From positions 1-64,000 of the forward strand of contig NZ_JAEINV010000018.1 of NCBI RefSeq assembly GCF_016342705.1: 64,000 nucleotides of DNA, given 5' to 3'. This document shows, piece by piece, positions 52,081 to 61,260 of this stretch (positions are counted from its first letter, which is position 1; each line of letters begins with the position of its first letter). The position numbers and the translations under genes are program-made. The notes below the pieces were generated by a model. The model had not been told where the DNA came from and ran no database searches. It worked only from the letters and a program-made list of their open reading frames with translations. The DNA comes from Lutibacter sp. Lineage in GTDB: Bacteria > Bacteroidota > Bacteroidia > Flavobacteriales > Flavobacteriaceae.

Positions 52081-53380
52081 ATTTTGTTTTTCCAACAAAG
52101 GTCAGCAAAACAAAAGAAATTAAAAAGAAAATAGCTAAAAACAATACACTCCATTGCATTGAACCTGTAAGGGAAACTAACAATCCAAAAACTAGCATCC
52201 CAAACACTATGGCTATTTTTTCAGTAACATCATAAAAGCTAAAATAAGTTGCGTGGTCTTTTGTTTCAGGTAATAATTTTGAATATGTAGAACGTGAAAG
52301 TGACTGAATTGCGCCCATTACTAATCCAATAAGAGCTCCTATTCCATAAAAATAATAATGAACATCCTCATTAGATTTATCCAACATAAAAGCTGTAGCA
52401 CACACTATTGCCCAAATAAAAACAGTGATTTTTAATGATGAAATATTTCCAATTCTATTAGACAATCGAGAAAATAAAAATGCCCCAGCAATTCCAACTA
52501 TTTGTACAATTAAAATTACTGCAATTAAATCTAACGTAGGTAAACCAAGCTCTTTACTGCCAAAAATTCCAGCCATTAAAATAATTGTTTGAACACCAAC
52601 ACTGTACATGAAAAATGCAGATAAAAAGAATTTTAATTCAAGGTGATTTTTTAATTCTAAAGCCACTATCTTTAATTCGTGTAAACCTTTCCAAATAAAA
52701 TCTTTTTCAGGTTTTCTGTTATAAATATTATTTGGTAATTTACTATATGTAATTTGCGCAAAACCAAACCACCAAACACCAACAATTAAAAAGGTAATTC
52801 TTGATGCAACTCCAGCGTCAGGAATTCCAAATAGTGCTGGTTTATTTATCATAACCAAACTAAAAAGCAATAAAATAATAGAACCAATATAGCCGAAAAT
52901 AAATCCCTTTGCGCTAACTTTATCTTGCTGTTCTGGATGTGCAACTTCGGGTAAATATGCATTGTAAAAAACAATACTTCCCCAAAAACCAATACTGGCT
53001 AATATTGTAAAAACAATTCCTATCCAAAGTGTTTCTTCACCTTTAAAAAAATACAAACTCATTACAGATAAAGAGCCTAATAAACAAAAAGCCTTTAAAA
53101 ATTTTAATTTATTACCCGTATAATCTGCAATACCTGATAAAATTGGAGAAATAAAAGCCACAATAAGAAATGAAAAAGCTAATGTATAATCATACAATGT
53201 TGTTGGATTCCATTGTGTTCCTAAAAAATTAATTTTCCCTTCAATATTTGAGAAAGATTCTGTTAAACTACTATAATAAATTGGAAAAACTGCTGTACTA
53301 ATAACTAATGAATATACCGAATTTGCCCAATCATAAAAGGCCCATGCGTTTATTAACTTCTTATCTCCTTTTTTTAACAT
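52070..53380 (-). CDS. MFS transporter, UMF1 type
   Basis: A 436-residue membrane protein with 12 predicted spans and the start NAWAFYDWANSVYSLVISTAVFPIYY, the signature of the UMF1 branch of the major facilitator superfamily. This branch includes a vacuolar protein, Atg22, but bacterial members have unknown substrates. It overlaps the LhgO-like gene by 11 bp, so the two are probably co-expressed; 2-hydroxyglutarate transport is a pure guess. Confidence 0.88.
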   Translation of the reverse strand: MLKKGDKKLINAWAFYDWANSVYSLVISTAVFPIYYSSLTESFSNIEGKINFLGTQWNPTTLYDYTLAFSFLIVAFISPILSGIADYTGNKLKFLKAFCLLGSLSVMSLYFFKGEETLWIGIVFTILASIGFWGSIVFYNAYLPEVAHPEQQDKVSAKGFIFGYIGSIILLLFSLVMINKPALFGIPDAGVASRITFLIVGVWWFGFAQITYSKLPNNIYNRKPEKDFIWKGLHELKIVALELKNHLELKFFLSAFFMYSVGVQTIILMAGIFGSKELGLPTLDLIAVILIVQIVGIAGAFLFSRLSNRIGNISSLKITVFIWAIVCATAFMLDKSNEDVHYYFYGIGALIGLVMGAIQSLSRSTYSKLLPETKDHATYFSFYDVTEKIAIVFGMLVFGLLVSLTGSMQWSVLFLAIFFLISFVLLTFVGKTKYVQ

Positions 53381-53389
53381 ATTCTAAAA

Positions 53390-53425
53390 AATAAAAAACC
53401 GTTCTAATTTATTTTAGAACGGTTT
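53390..53425 (-). terminator. terminator of the M48 peptidase gene
   Basis: AAACCGTTCTAA (53396-53407) pairs perfectly with TTAGAACGGTTT (53414-53425). On the minus strand a T-rich run follows (complement of 53390-53396), and the peptidase gene ends 30 bp upstream of the stem. Confidence 0.85.
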
Positions 53426-53455
53426 ACAATATACTATAATTATTTTTTAATGCTA

Positions 53456-54277
53456 TTAACTTTTTGTAGGTGCAACATTATATTTTTTTGCCAATTCAAT
53501 AGCTGTTGGTAAATATGCTTTTAAATCTTGAATTCTAGTTTCATTGGATGGATGTGTACTCATAAACTCTGGTGGCGCACTAGACGCATCTGCACGCTGA
53601 CTCATTCTAATCCAAACATTTATAGCTTCTTCTGGTTTATAACCAGCCATAATCATAAACACCATTCCTAATTTATCAGCTTCTGTTTCATGACTTCTAC
53701 TAAATGGTAAAGCTATTCCATATTGAGCTCCTAAACCAAAAGCTGTATTCCAAATTTGTTGTGTTTTTGGGTCTTTATTAGCAGTTCCAAGCGCAACTGC
53801 TGTGCCACCTAATTGTAATAAAGTACCTGTAGACATTCTTTCTTGCCCATGTTTTGCAAAAGCATGCGCAACTTCGTGCCCCATAACCGCAGCAATTCCA
53901 TCTGTATTTGCACACATTGGTAAAATACCTGTATAAAAAACCACCTTTCCTCCTGGCATACACCAAGCGTTAATAGTTGGATCATCAATTAAATTAAATT
54001 CCCAACGGTAACTATCTGCTTCTGCCACCATTCCATTTGCCCTCATAAATTTATCAACAGCTTTTGAAATGTTTAAACCAACTGTTTGTATTTCAGCGGT
54101 CTGTTTTTTGTCTGTAGAAATTTTGTTCTCTTTCAAAAATCCTTCATATTGAGCAAAACTTGCCGGCAATACTTCTGCATCAGTCACAAAATTAATCCTT
54201 TTTCTTCCAGTAATGGGCACTGTACTACAACTCACAATAAATAAAAACACAAGTGACAGTGAAATAAATTTTTTCAT
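53456..54277 (-). CDS. M48-family zinc metallopeptidase lipoprotein
   Basis: A 273-residue peptidase. Residues 1-17 are a lipoprotein signal with VSC (Cys17). The zinc motif HEVAH is at residues 134-138, and the third ligand is in SHETEADKLG. The shape (PITGRKRINFV after the lipid site, NAWCMPGGKV before the HEXXH) matches BepA/LoiP-like periplasmic M48 proteins that help in outer-membrane protein quality control. It has no TPR tail as in BepA. It stands alone, ended by the hairpin at 53390-53425. Confidence 0.93.
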   Translation of the reverse strand: MKKFISLSLVFLFIVSCSTVPITGRKRINFVTDAEVLPASFAQYEGFLKENKISTDKKQTAEIQTVGLNISKAVDKFMRANGMVAEADSYRWEFNLIDDPTINAWCMPGGKVVFYTGILPMCANTDGIAAVMGHEVAHAFAKHGQERMSTGTLLQLGGTAVALGTANKDPKTQQIWNTAFGLGAQYGIALPFSRSHETEADKLGMVFMIMAGYKPEEAINVWIRMSQRADASSAPPEFMSTHPSNETRIQDLKAYLPTAIELAKKYNVAPTKS

Positions 54278-54352
54278 TTTTCAGTTTTTTTAATTTCTAG
54301 TTAATCTTTAAAAATACAAATTCTATATTTACAAACAAAATTAAACAATTAA

Positions 54353-55234
54353 ATGAATAAAATTGAATCTGATAAAAGTAAGCCTTCAAATAATGTTCCA
54401 AAAATTCCAAAATCTATTTTATATACAGGAAAAATATTGCAATTTTTTTCTATTACGCTTGCTACCAAATTTGCCGTAAAATTATTTAGAACTCCCATTA
54501 GATACAAAACTCCTGAGCGTGAAAAAATGATGGCAAAAAGTGCTCAAAAGGAACTTATTAAAATTCCTGAACTAAATAAAGAAGTGATGGTATATAGCTA
54601 TGGATATTCTAAAAGAAAAGTGCTTTTGGTTCACGGATGGTCTGGTAGAGGAACTCAATTATATAAAATTGCCGATAAATTATTAGAAAATGGATTTATG
54701 ACTATAAGTTTTGATGCGCCTGCCCACGGAAAATCTTCTGGCAAAACTACTATGATGACAGAATTTATTGCAACATCAAAATATTTGGAAGAAAAATATG
54801 GTCCTTTTGAAATTGCAATCGGACATTCTTTAGGTGGAATGTCAGTTTTAAATAGTGTAAAACGATTTTTAAAAGTTAAAAAAGCAATTATAATTGGTTC
54901 TGGTGATATTATTACTGATATAATGATTGGTTTTATTTCAAAATTAGAACTAAGTAGAAAGCTAGTTGATAAAATGAAATACTTTTTTCAGAAAAAATTT
55001 GGTGAAGACATTGATAATTATTCTGGGAGTGTTGCTGCACTCCAAGTTAAAATACCAACTTTAGTGATTCACGATACCGCAGATAAAGAGGTGCCTGTTG
55101 AATGTGCATATAATATTCGAAAAAATTTAGATTTTGGTGAAATATTAATTACCAATGGTTTAGGTCATACTCGAATTTTAAAGGATAATTTTGTTATAGA
55201 GCGAATTATAGATTTTATTCATAAAACCAATTAA
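54353..55234 (+). CDS. alpha/beta hydrolase
   Basis: A 293-residue hydrolase. The core begins near residue 80 with LLVHGWSGRGTQ; the nucleophile elbow is GHSLGG; the acid is in HDTADKEVPV and the final His in GLGHTRI. An N-terminal part of about 75 residues (FRTPIRYKTPEREKMMA) is shared with membrane-near lipase-like relatives; no signal peptide. Substrate unknown. The gene is divergent from the M48 gene. Confidence 0.87.
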   Translation: MNKIESDKSKPSNNVPKIPKSILYTGKILQFFSITLATKFAVKLFRTPIRYKTPEREKMMAKSAQKELIKIPELNKEVMVYSYGYSKRKVLLVHGWSGRGTQLYKIADKLLENGFMTISFDAPAHGKSSGKTTMMTEFIATSKYLEEKYGPFEIAIGHSLGGMSVLNSVKRFLKVKKAIIIGSGDIITDIMIGFISKLELSRKLVDKMKYFFQKKFGEDIDNYSGSVAALQVKIPTLVIHDTADKEVPVECAYNIRKNLDFGEILITNGLGHTRILKDNFVIERIIDFIHKTN

Positions 55235-55283
55235 AATAGTAAGTAATTTTAACTATTTACGTCTATTACAGAAATTTGTATTT

Positions 55284-55766
55284 ATGAAGAAATTATATTT
55301 TATAGTATTTTTGATGTCATTATTATATTTTCAAGGAAATTCTCAAGTTAAAAATAACAAAACAATGGTTAAAAAAGTTACTAAAACTGAAGCTGAGTGG
55401 AAAAAAGAATTATCGCCACAACAATATTTTGTATTAAGACAAAAAGGAACTGATGCACCAAGTGAAAGTGGTTTAACTTCTCATTTTGAAAAAGGAACTT
55501 ACCATTGTGCAGCATGTAATTTACAGCTATTTAAGTCTAACAGTAAATTTGAATCGCATTGTGGTTGGCCTTCTTTTGATGATGCCATAAAAGGCACTGT
55601 TGAATTTGTTTTGGATAAATCGCATGGAATGATTAGAACTGAAATTATTTGTGCTTCTTGTGGTGGTCATTTAGGACATGTTTTTAATGATGGTCCAAAA
55701 GAAACAACAGGACAACGCTATTGTGTGAATACTTCATCTATAAAATTTGTAAAAGCAACAAAATAA
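55284..55766 (+). CDS. msrB: exported methionine-R-sulfoxide reductase
   Basis: A 160-residue MsrB that reduces methionine-R-sulfoxide in proteins. Residues 1-20 look like a signal peptide (ending GNSQ), so it acts in the periplasm, unlike most cytoplasmic copies. Zinc ligands Cys75, Cys78, Cys123 and Cys126 are all present, and the catalytic Cys147 is in RYCVNT. A resolving cysteine may be in SKFESHCGWP (Cys93). It is about 50 bp after the hydrolase gene and 33 bp before the next gene. Confidence 0.94.
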   Translation: MKKLYFIVFLMSLLYFQGNSQVKNNKTMVKKVTKTEAEWKKELSPQQYFVLRQKGTDAPSESGLTSHFEKGTYHCAACNLQLFKSNSKFESHCGWPSFDDAIKGTVEFVLDKSHGMIRTEIICASCGGHLGHVFNDGPKETTGQRYCVNTSSIKFVKATK

Positions 55767-55799
55767 TTTTTGTAATTTGGTATTTTAAAATAATCATAA

Positions 55800-56402
55800 A
55801 TGACTAAAGCAAATCCAACAGCAACACTTTTAATTGATGATTATATTGAAAGTTTACCTACTTTTTCGAAAGAAATTTGTGAAACTATTCGATTCTTAAT
55901 TCATAAAACTGAACAACAAATAATTGAAGATTGGAAGTGGAATAGGCCAATATTTATTAACCATAAAATGGTTTGTGGGTTTTCAGCACATAAAAATCAC
56001 GTATCGCTTACTTTTTTTAATGGGGCAAATATGAGTGACCAATATCAATTATTTACAGGTGATTGTAGTGCTCAGCATACAAGAAATATTAAATTTGAAA
56101 CTTCTTCAGAAATAAATAAAAAACAGCTACTAGATTATTTTAAGGAAGCCTTTTTGTTAGAAAATACCGTTAAACAAACAAAAACTAGTAAAAAAGTAGA
56201 AATTCCAGAATTACTTAAAAATGCTTTAGAAAAAAATAAATTAGCTAAAACTAATTTTGAAAATATGGCGTATACTTATAGAAAGGAATATGCACTTTAT
56301 ATTTTAGAAGCTAAAAGAGAAGCTACCAAACTGAGTAGACTTGAAAAAGTTATTTTTAATCTTGAAAAAAATATTAAAATGCACGAACAGTATAAATGTT
56401 AA
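55800..56402 (+). CDS. DUF1801 / YdeI-type protein
   Basis: A 200-residue protein. Residues 10-115 are a DUF1801 fold (YIESLPTFSKEICETIRFLIHKTEQQIIEDWKWNRPIF, HVSLTFFNGANM). Residues 130-180 resemble the OmdA/YdeI tail (VEIPELLKNALEKNKLAKTNFENMAYTYRKEYALYILEAK). Relatives bind small phosphorylated or peptide ligands in ways not yet defined. Cytoplasmic. Convergent with the CoA-disulfide reductase gene, with 65 bp between stops. Confidence 0.85.
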   Translation: MTKANPTATLLIDDYIESLPTFSKEICETIRFLIHKTEQQIIEDWKWNRPIFINHKMVCGFSAHKNHVSLTFFNGANMSDQYQLFTGDCSAQHTRNIKFETSSEINKKQLLDYFKEAFLLENTVKQTKTSKKVEIPELLKNALEKNKLAKTNFENMAYTYRKEYALYILEAKREATKLSRLEKVIFNLEKNIKMHEQYKC

Positions 56403-56467
56403 AAAAGGTTGTTCTACAAAATTTGAATTTGCAAAAACACCCTTTTACTCAAAAATAAATTATTTTT

Positions 56468-58162
56468 TTATTTCTCTTCAACCAAAACAGGTTCTGGAAT
56501 TACAATTTTATCGCTATACATTTGCCATAATTTAAAACCTCCCGCTAAGTTAAGAATAGTATCAATTTTATTTTGTTTCAATATTAATTCGGCTAAATAA
56601 CCACGTAATCCTTTTTGGCAAAAAATAATAATTGGTTTATTCAATGTTTTTATAGCATCAATATTATTTCTAATTTCATCTAAAGGAAAATTTACAGCAT
56701 TTGGAATGGTACCTTTTTCAAATTCAGCAACCGTTCTTACATCAATTAAGGTATAGTGACTTGTATTTTCATCTGTTAAAAAATCATCTAATTCCTCAAC
56801 AGAAACCTGTACACTTCTATTATTTAATATATTCTCAGCTACAAAACTTGAAACAACAACTGGATCTTTTGCCGGTGAATATGGTGGTGCATATGCTAAA
56901 TCTAATTGTGCCAAATCAGCAATTTTTAATTTCGCATAAATTGCAGTACTTAAAACATCTACTCTTTTATCAACTCCAACTTCACCAAATAATTCTGCTC
57001 CTAAAATTTGGTCAGTTTCGGCATGGTAATAAATTTCAGAAATTAAATCCTTTTGATCTGGATAATAACTTGGAGTTGAACCTGCAATAGTTAACACTGT
57101 TTTAAATGGAATTTCCAACTGGTTTAATGCTCTTGGATTTAAACCTGTACGTGCTAATGTATAATCAAATACTTTTACAATGGCCGTTTTATAAGCTCCT
57201 TTAAAATTGATATTTCCACCAACTGCATTTGCTCCTGCCGCTCTTCCCGCTTTGTTTGAATGCGTTCCTAATGGAAAATAATCGTACTCATTTGTTTGTA
57301 AATTTTTAATAGCCACATTATCTCCAGCTGCATACACATCTTTTATAGATGTTTCCATATGCTCATTTACTTTTAAAGCACCGTTTCCAATATGTTCTGC
57401 ACCGTTTTCAATTAATAAATTGGTATTTGGCTTAATTCCAACACTTAAAATTACAAAATCAGTATTTATTGTTCTACCATCTTTTAATTTTACGGTAGAA
57501 ATTTTCCAGTTTTCATCTAATTCAAATTCAGAAACTAAACCTGAAGTAATAACTTCTATACCTTTTTCTTTTAAAATTGTTTCTGCAAAATTTCCAAATT
57601 TTTGCTGCCACATATTTAAAATTTGGCTGTCACCTTCAATTAAAGTAACATTTTTACCTGCTTCTTTTAAATTTTCAGCAACTTCAACCCCAATAAGTCC
57701 AGCTCCAATAACTGTAACATGCTTTGAAGTAGCTGCTAAACCTTCAGTAGTAATTTTATCAAAATCAATCATACTTCTACAAGTAGACCAATTTGTTGCT
57801 TTTTCAATATTTTTGATAGGAGGAACAATTGATTTAGCTCCTGTTGCAAAAACTAATTTATCGTAACTATATTCACCTTTTGGAGAATAAACAATTTTAT
57901 TTTGGGTATCAATTTTTACAATTTCCTCGTTTAATCTAACATCAATATTAAACCTATTTTGTAATAATTCTGGCTTTACAACAATTAAATTACTTCTATC
58001 TTCAATAACACCTGAAAACGCATATGGCATTCCGCAAGTGGCATAACTTATATGTGCGCCTTTTTCAAAGAGGATAATTTCTGCATTTTCATCTTCTCTT
58101 CTTGCTTTTGCTGCTGCTGATGGCCCTGCAGATAAACCACCAATTATAACTATTTTCGCCAT
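56468..58162 (-). CDS. CoA-disulfide reductase with C-terminal rhodanese domain
   Basis: A 564-residue flavoprotein of the pyridine nucleotide-disulfide family. The FAD-binding start is KIVIIGGLSAGPSAAAKARR. The single redox cysteine of CoA-disulfide reductases is Cys43 in YATCGMPYAFSG. The second dinucleotide site (VIGAGLIGVEVAENL) binds NAD(P)H. Residues 465-560 form a rhodanese domain with Cys515 in FCQKGLRGY. Similar fusions reduce persulfides or polysulfide with CoA. I start at 58162, where the FAD motif begins, instead of 22 codons upstream. Confidence 0.92.
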   Translation of the reverse strand: MAKIVIIGGLSAGPSAAAKARREDENAEIILFEKGAHISYATCGMPYAFSGVIEDRSNLIVVKPELLQNRFNIDVRLNEEIVKIDTQNKIVYSPKGEYSYDKLVFATGAKSIVPPIKNIEKATNWSTCRSMIDFDKITTEGLAATSKHVTVIGAGLIGVEVAENLKEAGKNVTLIEGDSQILNMWQQKFGNFAETILKEKGIEVITSGLVSEFELDENWKISTVKLKDGRTINTDFVILSVGIKPNTNLLIENGAEHIGNGALKVNEHMETSIKDVYAAGDNVAIKNLQTNEYDYFPLGTHSNKAGRAAGANAVGGNINFKGAYKTAIVKVFDYTLARTGLNPRALNQLEIPFKTVLTIAGSTPSYYPDQKDLISEIYYHAETDQILGAELFGEVGVDKRVDVLSTAIYAKLKIADLAQLDLAYAPPYSPAKDPVVVSSFVAENILNNRSVQVSVEELDDFLTDENTSHYTLIDVRTVAEFEKGTIPNAVNFPLDEIRNNIDAIKTLNKPIIIFCQKGLRGYLAELILKQNKIDTILNLAGGFKLWQMYSDKIVIPEPVLVEEK

Positions 58163-58318
58163 TTCTTTATTTTTAAAATCTGAGCAAATTTCACATGTTT
58201 TTTTAAACAAGAGGGTAATAATTATCACTAAAACGTTATTGTAATAAAGAGCACATATTTTTATTTTTAAATTACAATTTCAATTCACATTTCCATAAAA
58301 CAATTACGCAGTTTTTAT

Positions 58319-58326
58319 TATATTTG
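58319..58326 (+). promoter_or_regulatory. -7 promoter element of ffh
   Basis: TATATTTG fits TAnnTTTG, 27 bp before the start. Confidence 0.5.
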
Positions 58327-58353
58327 TGAACTCTAAAAACGAAGCGAGAAACT

Positions 58354-59685
58354 ATGTTTAATAATTTAAGTGATAAATTAGATAAGGCCTTTCATGTATT
58401 AAAAGGTCACGGAAAAATTACAGAAGTAAATGTTGCTGAAACTCTAAAAGAAGTTAGAAGAGCTTTATTAGATGCCGATGTTAACTTTAAAATAGCCAAA
58501 AATTTTACTACAACTGTTAAGGAAAAAGCTATTGGTCAGGACGTACTAACTACACTAAACCCTGGGCAATTAATGGTTAAACTTGTAAAAGATGAGTTAA
58601 CTACTTTAATGGGTGGTGAAACCGTAGGTATAAATTTATCTGGTGCACCAACAGTAATTTTAATGTCTGGTTTACAAGGTTCTGGTAAAACTACTTTTTC
58701 TGGAAAATTAGCCAATTATTTAAAAACTAAAAAAACAAAACAAGTTTTACTAGTTGGTTGTGACGTATATCGTCCTGCGGCTATTAATCAGTTGAGAGTT
58801 GTTGGGGAGCAAGTTGGGGTTGAAGTTTATGCTGAAGAAGGAAATAAAAATCCGGTTGAAATTTCATTAAACGCCATAAAACACGCAAAAGCAACAGGTA
58901 AAAATGTTGTTATTATAGATACTGCTGGTCGTTTAGCTGTTGATGAAGAAATGATGAATGAAATTTCTAATATTCACAAAGCCGTAAATCCACAAGAAAC
59001 ATTGTTTGTTGTAGATTCTATGACAGGGCAAGACGCTGTTAATACAGCAAAAGCTTTTAATGATATTTTAAATTTTGATGGAGTAATTCTAACAAAATTA
59101 GATGGTGATACACGCGGTGGAGCAGCATTATCAATAAAATCTGTTGTAAATAAACCTATTAAATTTATTGGTACTGGTGAAAAAATGGAGGCTATTGATG
59201 TTTTCCATCCAGACCGTATGGCTGATAGAATTTTGGGAATGGGTGACGTTGTTTCGTTAGTAGAACGCGCACAAGAACAATATGATGAAGAAGAAGCTCG
59301 TAAAATTCAAAAGAAAATTGCAAAAGATCAATTTGGTTTTGATGATTTCTTGAAACAAATTCAACAAATCAAAAAAATGGGTAACATGAAAGATTTGATG
59401 GGAATGATTCCTGGAGCTGGAAAAATGATGAAAGATGTAGATATTGATGATGACGCATTTAAAGGAATTGAAGCTATCATACATTCTATGACTCCTGGGG
59501 AAAGAACAGAACCAAGAACTATTGATGCAAGCAGAAAGAAAAGAATAGCAAAAGGATCTGGAACTACAATTCAAGATGTAAATCAACTGTTAAAGCAATT
59601 TACTCAAATGAGTAAAATGATGAAAATGATGCAAGGTGGCGGTGGAAGGCAAATGATGCAGATGATGAAAGGAATGGGAAGATAA
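58354..59685 (+). CDS. ffh: signal recognition particle protein Ffh
   Basis: A 443-residue SRP GTPase. The N domain (residues 1-90) and G domain (100-290) carry GLQGSGKTT, DTAGR and TKLDGD. The M domain (300-443) is methionine-rich (KMGNMKDLMGMIPGAG) and includes GSGTTIQDVNQLLKQF, which binds the SRP RNA and signal peptides. A terminator follows at 59695-59721. The SRP RNA gene was not found near it. Confidence 0.97.
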   Translation: MFNNLSDKLDKAFHVLKGHGKITEVNVAETLKEVRRALLDADVNFKIAKNFTTTVKEKAIGQDVLTTLNPGQLMVKLVKDELTTLMGGETVGINLSGAPTVILMSGLQGSGKTTFSGKLANYLKTKKTKQVLLVGCDVYRPAAINQLRVVGEQVGVEVYAEEGNKNPVEISLNAIKHAKATGKNVVIIDTAGRLAVDEEMMNEISNIHKAVNPQETLFVVDSMTGQDAVNTAKAFNDILNFDGVILTKLDGDTRGGAALSIKSVVNKPIKFIGTGEKMEAIDVFHPDRMADRILGMGDVVSLVERAQEQYDEEEARKIQKKIAKDQFGFDDFLKQIQQIKKMGNMKDLMGMIPGAGKMMKDVDIDDDAFKGIEAIIHSMTPGERTEPRTIDASRKKRIAKGSGTTIQDVNQLLKQFTQMSKMMKMMQGGGGRQMMQMMKGMGR

Positions 59686-59694
59686 TATTAATAA

Positions 59695-59721
59695 GGTAAA
59701 CAGTTTTGTTTGCCTTTTTTT
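59695..59721 (+). terminator. terminator of ffh
   Basis: GGTAAAC (59695-59701) pairs with GTTTGCC (59708-59714, one T-G pair) around a 6-base loop, followed by a run of seven T. Confidence 0.85.
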
Positions 59722-59737
59722 ATAAAAAATACATAAA

Positions 59738-60613
59738 ATGATTTTACTAGACGGAAAAAAAACATCCGCAGATTTAAAAGTTGAAATAGCTGCATCTGTA
59801 AAACAATTAAAAGAACAAGGTAAAAAAACGCCACATTTAGCTGCAATCTTGGTTGGAACAGATGGTGCTAGTATGACCTATGTAAATGCAAAAGTGAAAG
59901 CTTGTGAATTAGTTGGATTTAATTCTACATTAATAGATTTACCTGAAGAAACTTCTGAAACAAAGCTATTACAAGAAATTGAAAAATTAAATACAAACAC
60001 AGATATAGATGGTTTTATAGTTCAATTACCATTACCGAAGCATATTGATGAACAAAAAGTTTTAATGGCAATAAGCCCAGATAAAGATGTTGATGGTTTT
60101 CATCCAACAAATGTTGGCAGGATGACATTAGATTTACCTTCTTTTTTACCAGCAACTCCTTATGGAATATTAGAATTATTAGAACGTTACAAAGTAGAAA
60201 CTTCAGGAAAACATGTAGTTGTAATTGGAAGAAGTCATATTGTTGGGCGACCAATGAGTATTTTAATGAGTCAGAAACGTCCTGCTGGCGATGCTACAGT
60301 TACCGTTGCTCATAGCCGAACAAAAAACTTAAAAGAATTAACTTTACAAGCTGATATTATTGTAGCAGCATTAGGAATTCCTGAATTTTTAACTGGTGGT
60401 ATGGTGAAAGATGGCGTTGTAATAATTGATGTTGGAATTACAAGAATTGAAGACACTAGTAAAAAAGCTGGTTATCGTTTAGCTGGTGATGTTCATTTTG
60501 AAAGTGTGAGTCCAAAATCTTCATTTATTACGCCAGTTCCAGGGGGAGTTGGACCAATGACTATTGCTATGCTTATGAAAAATACATTGTTGGCGTGTGA
60601 AAGAAAAGCTTAA
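59738..60613 (+). CDS. folD: bifunctional methylenetetrahydrofolate dehydrogenase/cyclohydrolase
   Basis: A 291-residue FolD that interconverts 5,10-methylene-, methenyl- and 10-formyl-tetrahydrofolate with NADP. Marks are [16 protein letters not shown] with the catalytic Lys, [10 protein letters not shown], the NADP-site [11 protein letters not shown] and [15 protein letters not shown]. Cytoplasmic. It follows the ffh terminator by 16 bp, so its own promoter must lie within or before that hairpin or read-through is partial. Confidence 0.96.
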   Translation: MILLDGKKTSADLKVEIAASVKQLKEQGKKTPHLAAILVGTDGASMTYVNAKVKACELVGFNSTLIDLPEETSETKLLQEIEKLNTNTDIDGFIVQLPLPKHIDEQKVLMAISPDKDVDGFHPTNVGRMTLDLPSFLPATPYGILELLERYKVETSGKHVVVIGRSHIVGRPMSILMSQKRPAGDATVTVAHSRTKNLKELTLQADIIVAALGIPEFLTGGMVKDGVVIIDVGITRIEDTSKKAGYRLAGDVHFESVSPKSSFITPVPGGVGPMTIAMLMKNTLLACERKA

Positions 60614-60649
60614 AATTTAAACAAGGTTCCCTAAAAAACTTTTAGAATC

Positions 60650-60726
60650 GTCATTCTAAATTTAATTCAGAATCTCAACATACTGTTTTCAATCCAAATG
60701 AGAATCTGAAACAAGTTCAGGTTGAC
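60650..60726. repeat. dispersed palindromic repeat, copy B
   Basis: Left arm 60650-60677 and right arm 60699-60726 are imperfect inverted copies around a 21-base spacer. The right arm shares CTGAAACAAGTTCAG with copy A at 23634-23661, with the same arm length and spacing. It lies between convergent folD and the cupin gene. Confidence 0.75.
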
Positions 60727-60754
60727 GAAATTAGACTTTTTATGTAACCTTTTT

Positions 60755-61114
60755 TTATGCTTCTCTATGTACTAAATCCATTGAAAATGCAGGTAAACAA
60801 ACCGCTAAATATTCACATTCTTTATTAAAAGGGTTAGAATATTGCACACGAGCTCCTTTTTCAATTTTAATAGATTCTCCTGCTTTTAAAACAACTATTT
60901 CTCCATTAATATTAAATTGCTTTTTACCTTTAATTATGTATGTATATTCTTCAAATTCAGGAGTTTGAAAAGGCTCACTCCAATTTGGTGGAGCAATCAT
61001 ATGAGCAATACTTAATTCAGACTTTATACTTGCATTTCCAAAATGCTCTTCTATTAATTTTCCATCATTAGTTGGTACAACAAATGGTTTTTTTTGAATT
61101 GTATATTTTTTCAT
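60755..61114 (-). CDS. single-domain cupin protein
   Basis: A 119-residue cupin. The first motif is represented by YTYIIKGKKQFNINGE, the second by VLKAGESIKIEKGARVQYSNPF. The metal-ligand histidines of classic cupins are mostly absent: only scattered His residues remain, so a metal-dependent enzyme is doubtful. It may bind a small ligand. It has its own -7 box (61133-61140). Confidence 0.8.
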   Translation of the reverse strand: MKKYTIQKKPFVVPTNDGKLIEEHFGNASIKSELSIAHMIAPPNWSEPFQTPEFEEYTYIIKGKKQFNINGEIVVLKAGESIKIEKGARVQYSNPFNKECEYLAVCLPAFSMDLVHREA

Positions 61115-61132
61115 TTTAAATAATTATTTCTT

Positions 61133-61140
61133 CAAATTTA
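61133..61140 (-). promoter_or_regulatory. -7 promoter element of the cupin gene
   Basis: On the minus strand TAAATTTG fits TAnnTTTG, 18 bp upstream of the start. Confidence 0.45.
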
Positions 61141-61260
61141 TTGATAAAATTATGTTTTGTGAAATATAAATCTTAAAATAAAATTAACTTATCAGTTTAA
61201 AATCGTAAATTAGAGAAGGAATTCAACTGAATTTTTTACTCATATTTAAATACTCTAATT

